In this document: positions 63,654-64,000 of the stretch, piece after piece | Position numbering within the stretch: the first letter of the stretch is position 1 | Layout: each line of letters opens with the position of its first letter | Assembly: GCF_000237925.1 (NCBI RefSeq) | Contig: NC_031502.1 | Coordinates: 21,450,909 to 21,514,908, forward strand | Origin: Schistosoma mansoni | Lineage: Eukaryota; Platyhelminthes; Trematoda; Strigeidida; Schistosomatidae | Direction: 5' to 3' | Length of the DNA: 64,000 nt | The notes under the pieces: model-generated | Seen by the model: only the letters and a program-made list of their open reading frames with translations | What the model was told of the DNA's origin: nothing | Databases searched by the model: none | Made by a program: the position numbers and the translations under genes

Positions 63654-64000
63654 GTAAGTAAATTTAAATTGTAACTGGTGAGATTGTTAATTTACTTATG
63701 ACACTATTCTCAAAATATGCGATAGACATTCATTGATTTCCTAAAATCCGTTGTTTGTATATTTTGTTTGTAGTGCAAAGTAGTATACTTATAGTTAAAT
63801 TTGCCAGGTTCTCGATGAATGTACCGTTTTATCAGGTTTAAATTCATCTTATTCTCATGTCGCGAGAAAAGTGCGAGATGGTTGGTGATTTGAACCTATC
63901 AAGTGATTAACTAATGTCATTTCGGATTGCAAGAAATTTAGTTGGTGTTCGATTACTCCTCCTAGCCACTTATTACAGGTATCTATTCAAATAGTAGAGT

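Overview
The window is AT-rich eukaryotic DNA from a schistosome blood fluke. The exact species is not decidable from the sequence; a haematobium-group Schistosoma is only a guess. Three things point to the genus: Sm-alpha-type hammerhead SINEs, RTE-clade LINEs of the SR2 and SR3/Perere-3 kind, and CsRn1/Boudicca-like Ty3/gypsy elements. The two host genes have flatworm-style structure, with short conserved exons scattered among large repeat-filled introns.

Host genes. (1) The minus strand carries the bifunctional glycolytic regulator PFKFB (6-phosphofructo-2-kinase/fructose-2,6-bisphosphatase). I could place eleven coding exons, from the P-loop exon at 46391 to the stop codon at 6766; only the short N-terminal exon or exons are missing. 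The introns run from 38 bp to about 11.5 kb. (2) The plus strand carries the 5' part of the Obg-like ATPase OLA1, from the ATG at 60693 to a fourth exon ending at 63653; the gene continues past the window. The two genes are divergently transcribed, and about 14 kb of mostly mobile DNA lies between them.

Mobile DNA by region. 0-10 kb: SR2-like and SR3/Perere-3-like RTE fragments, one of them a LINE with its middle deleted, plus copies of a 525-530 bp tailed retroposon called 'R' here; one R copy sits inside an older RTE with a 10-bp target duplication. 10-16 kb: R copies, two TIR elements and an LTR-like repeat. 14.97-21.3 kb: a 0.58-kb inverted repeat around a 200-N assembly gap; its right arm is split by a complete-looking Ty3/gypsy element (16243-21032), and a Penelope-like reverse transcriptase fragment follows. 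22-38 kb: R copies, RTE tails, hammerhead-bearing SINEs, foldback elements and LTR fossils. 39-43 kb: Sm-alpha-like SINEs with tRNA-type promoter boxes and hammerhead motifs, a C-rich tract, and a degraded SR2-like LINE that itself contains an R insertion. 46.8-54.8 kb: a CR1/SR1-like LINE split by a very young CsRn1-type gypsy element whose two 357-bp LTRs look identical. 57.8-60.2 kb: a badly decayed gypsy pol region on the minus strand.

The most unusual features are the self-cleaving RNA motifs. There appear to be two different tRNA-type SINE families, each ending in a type-I hammerhead motif. Several copies lie in sense orientation inside PFKFB introns. One copy, at 34281-34393, is flanked by a 26-bp inverted repeat that would give the hammerhead an unusually long stem I.
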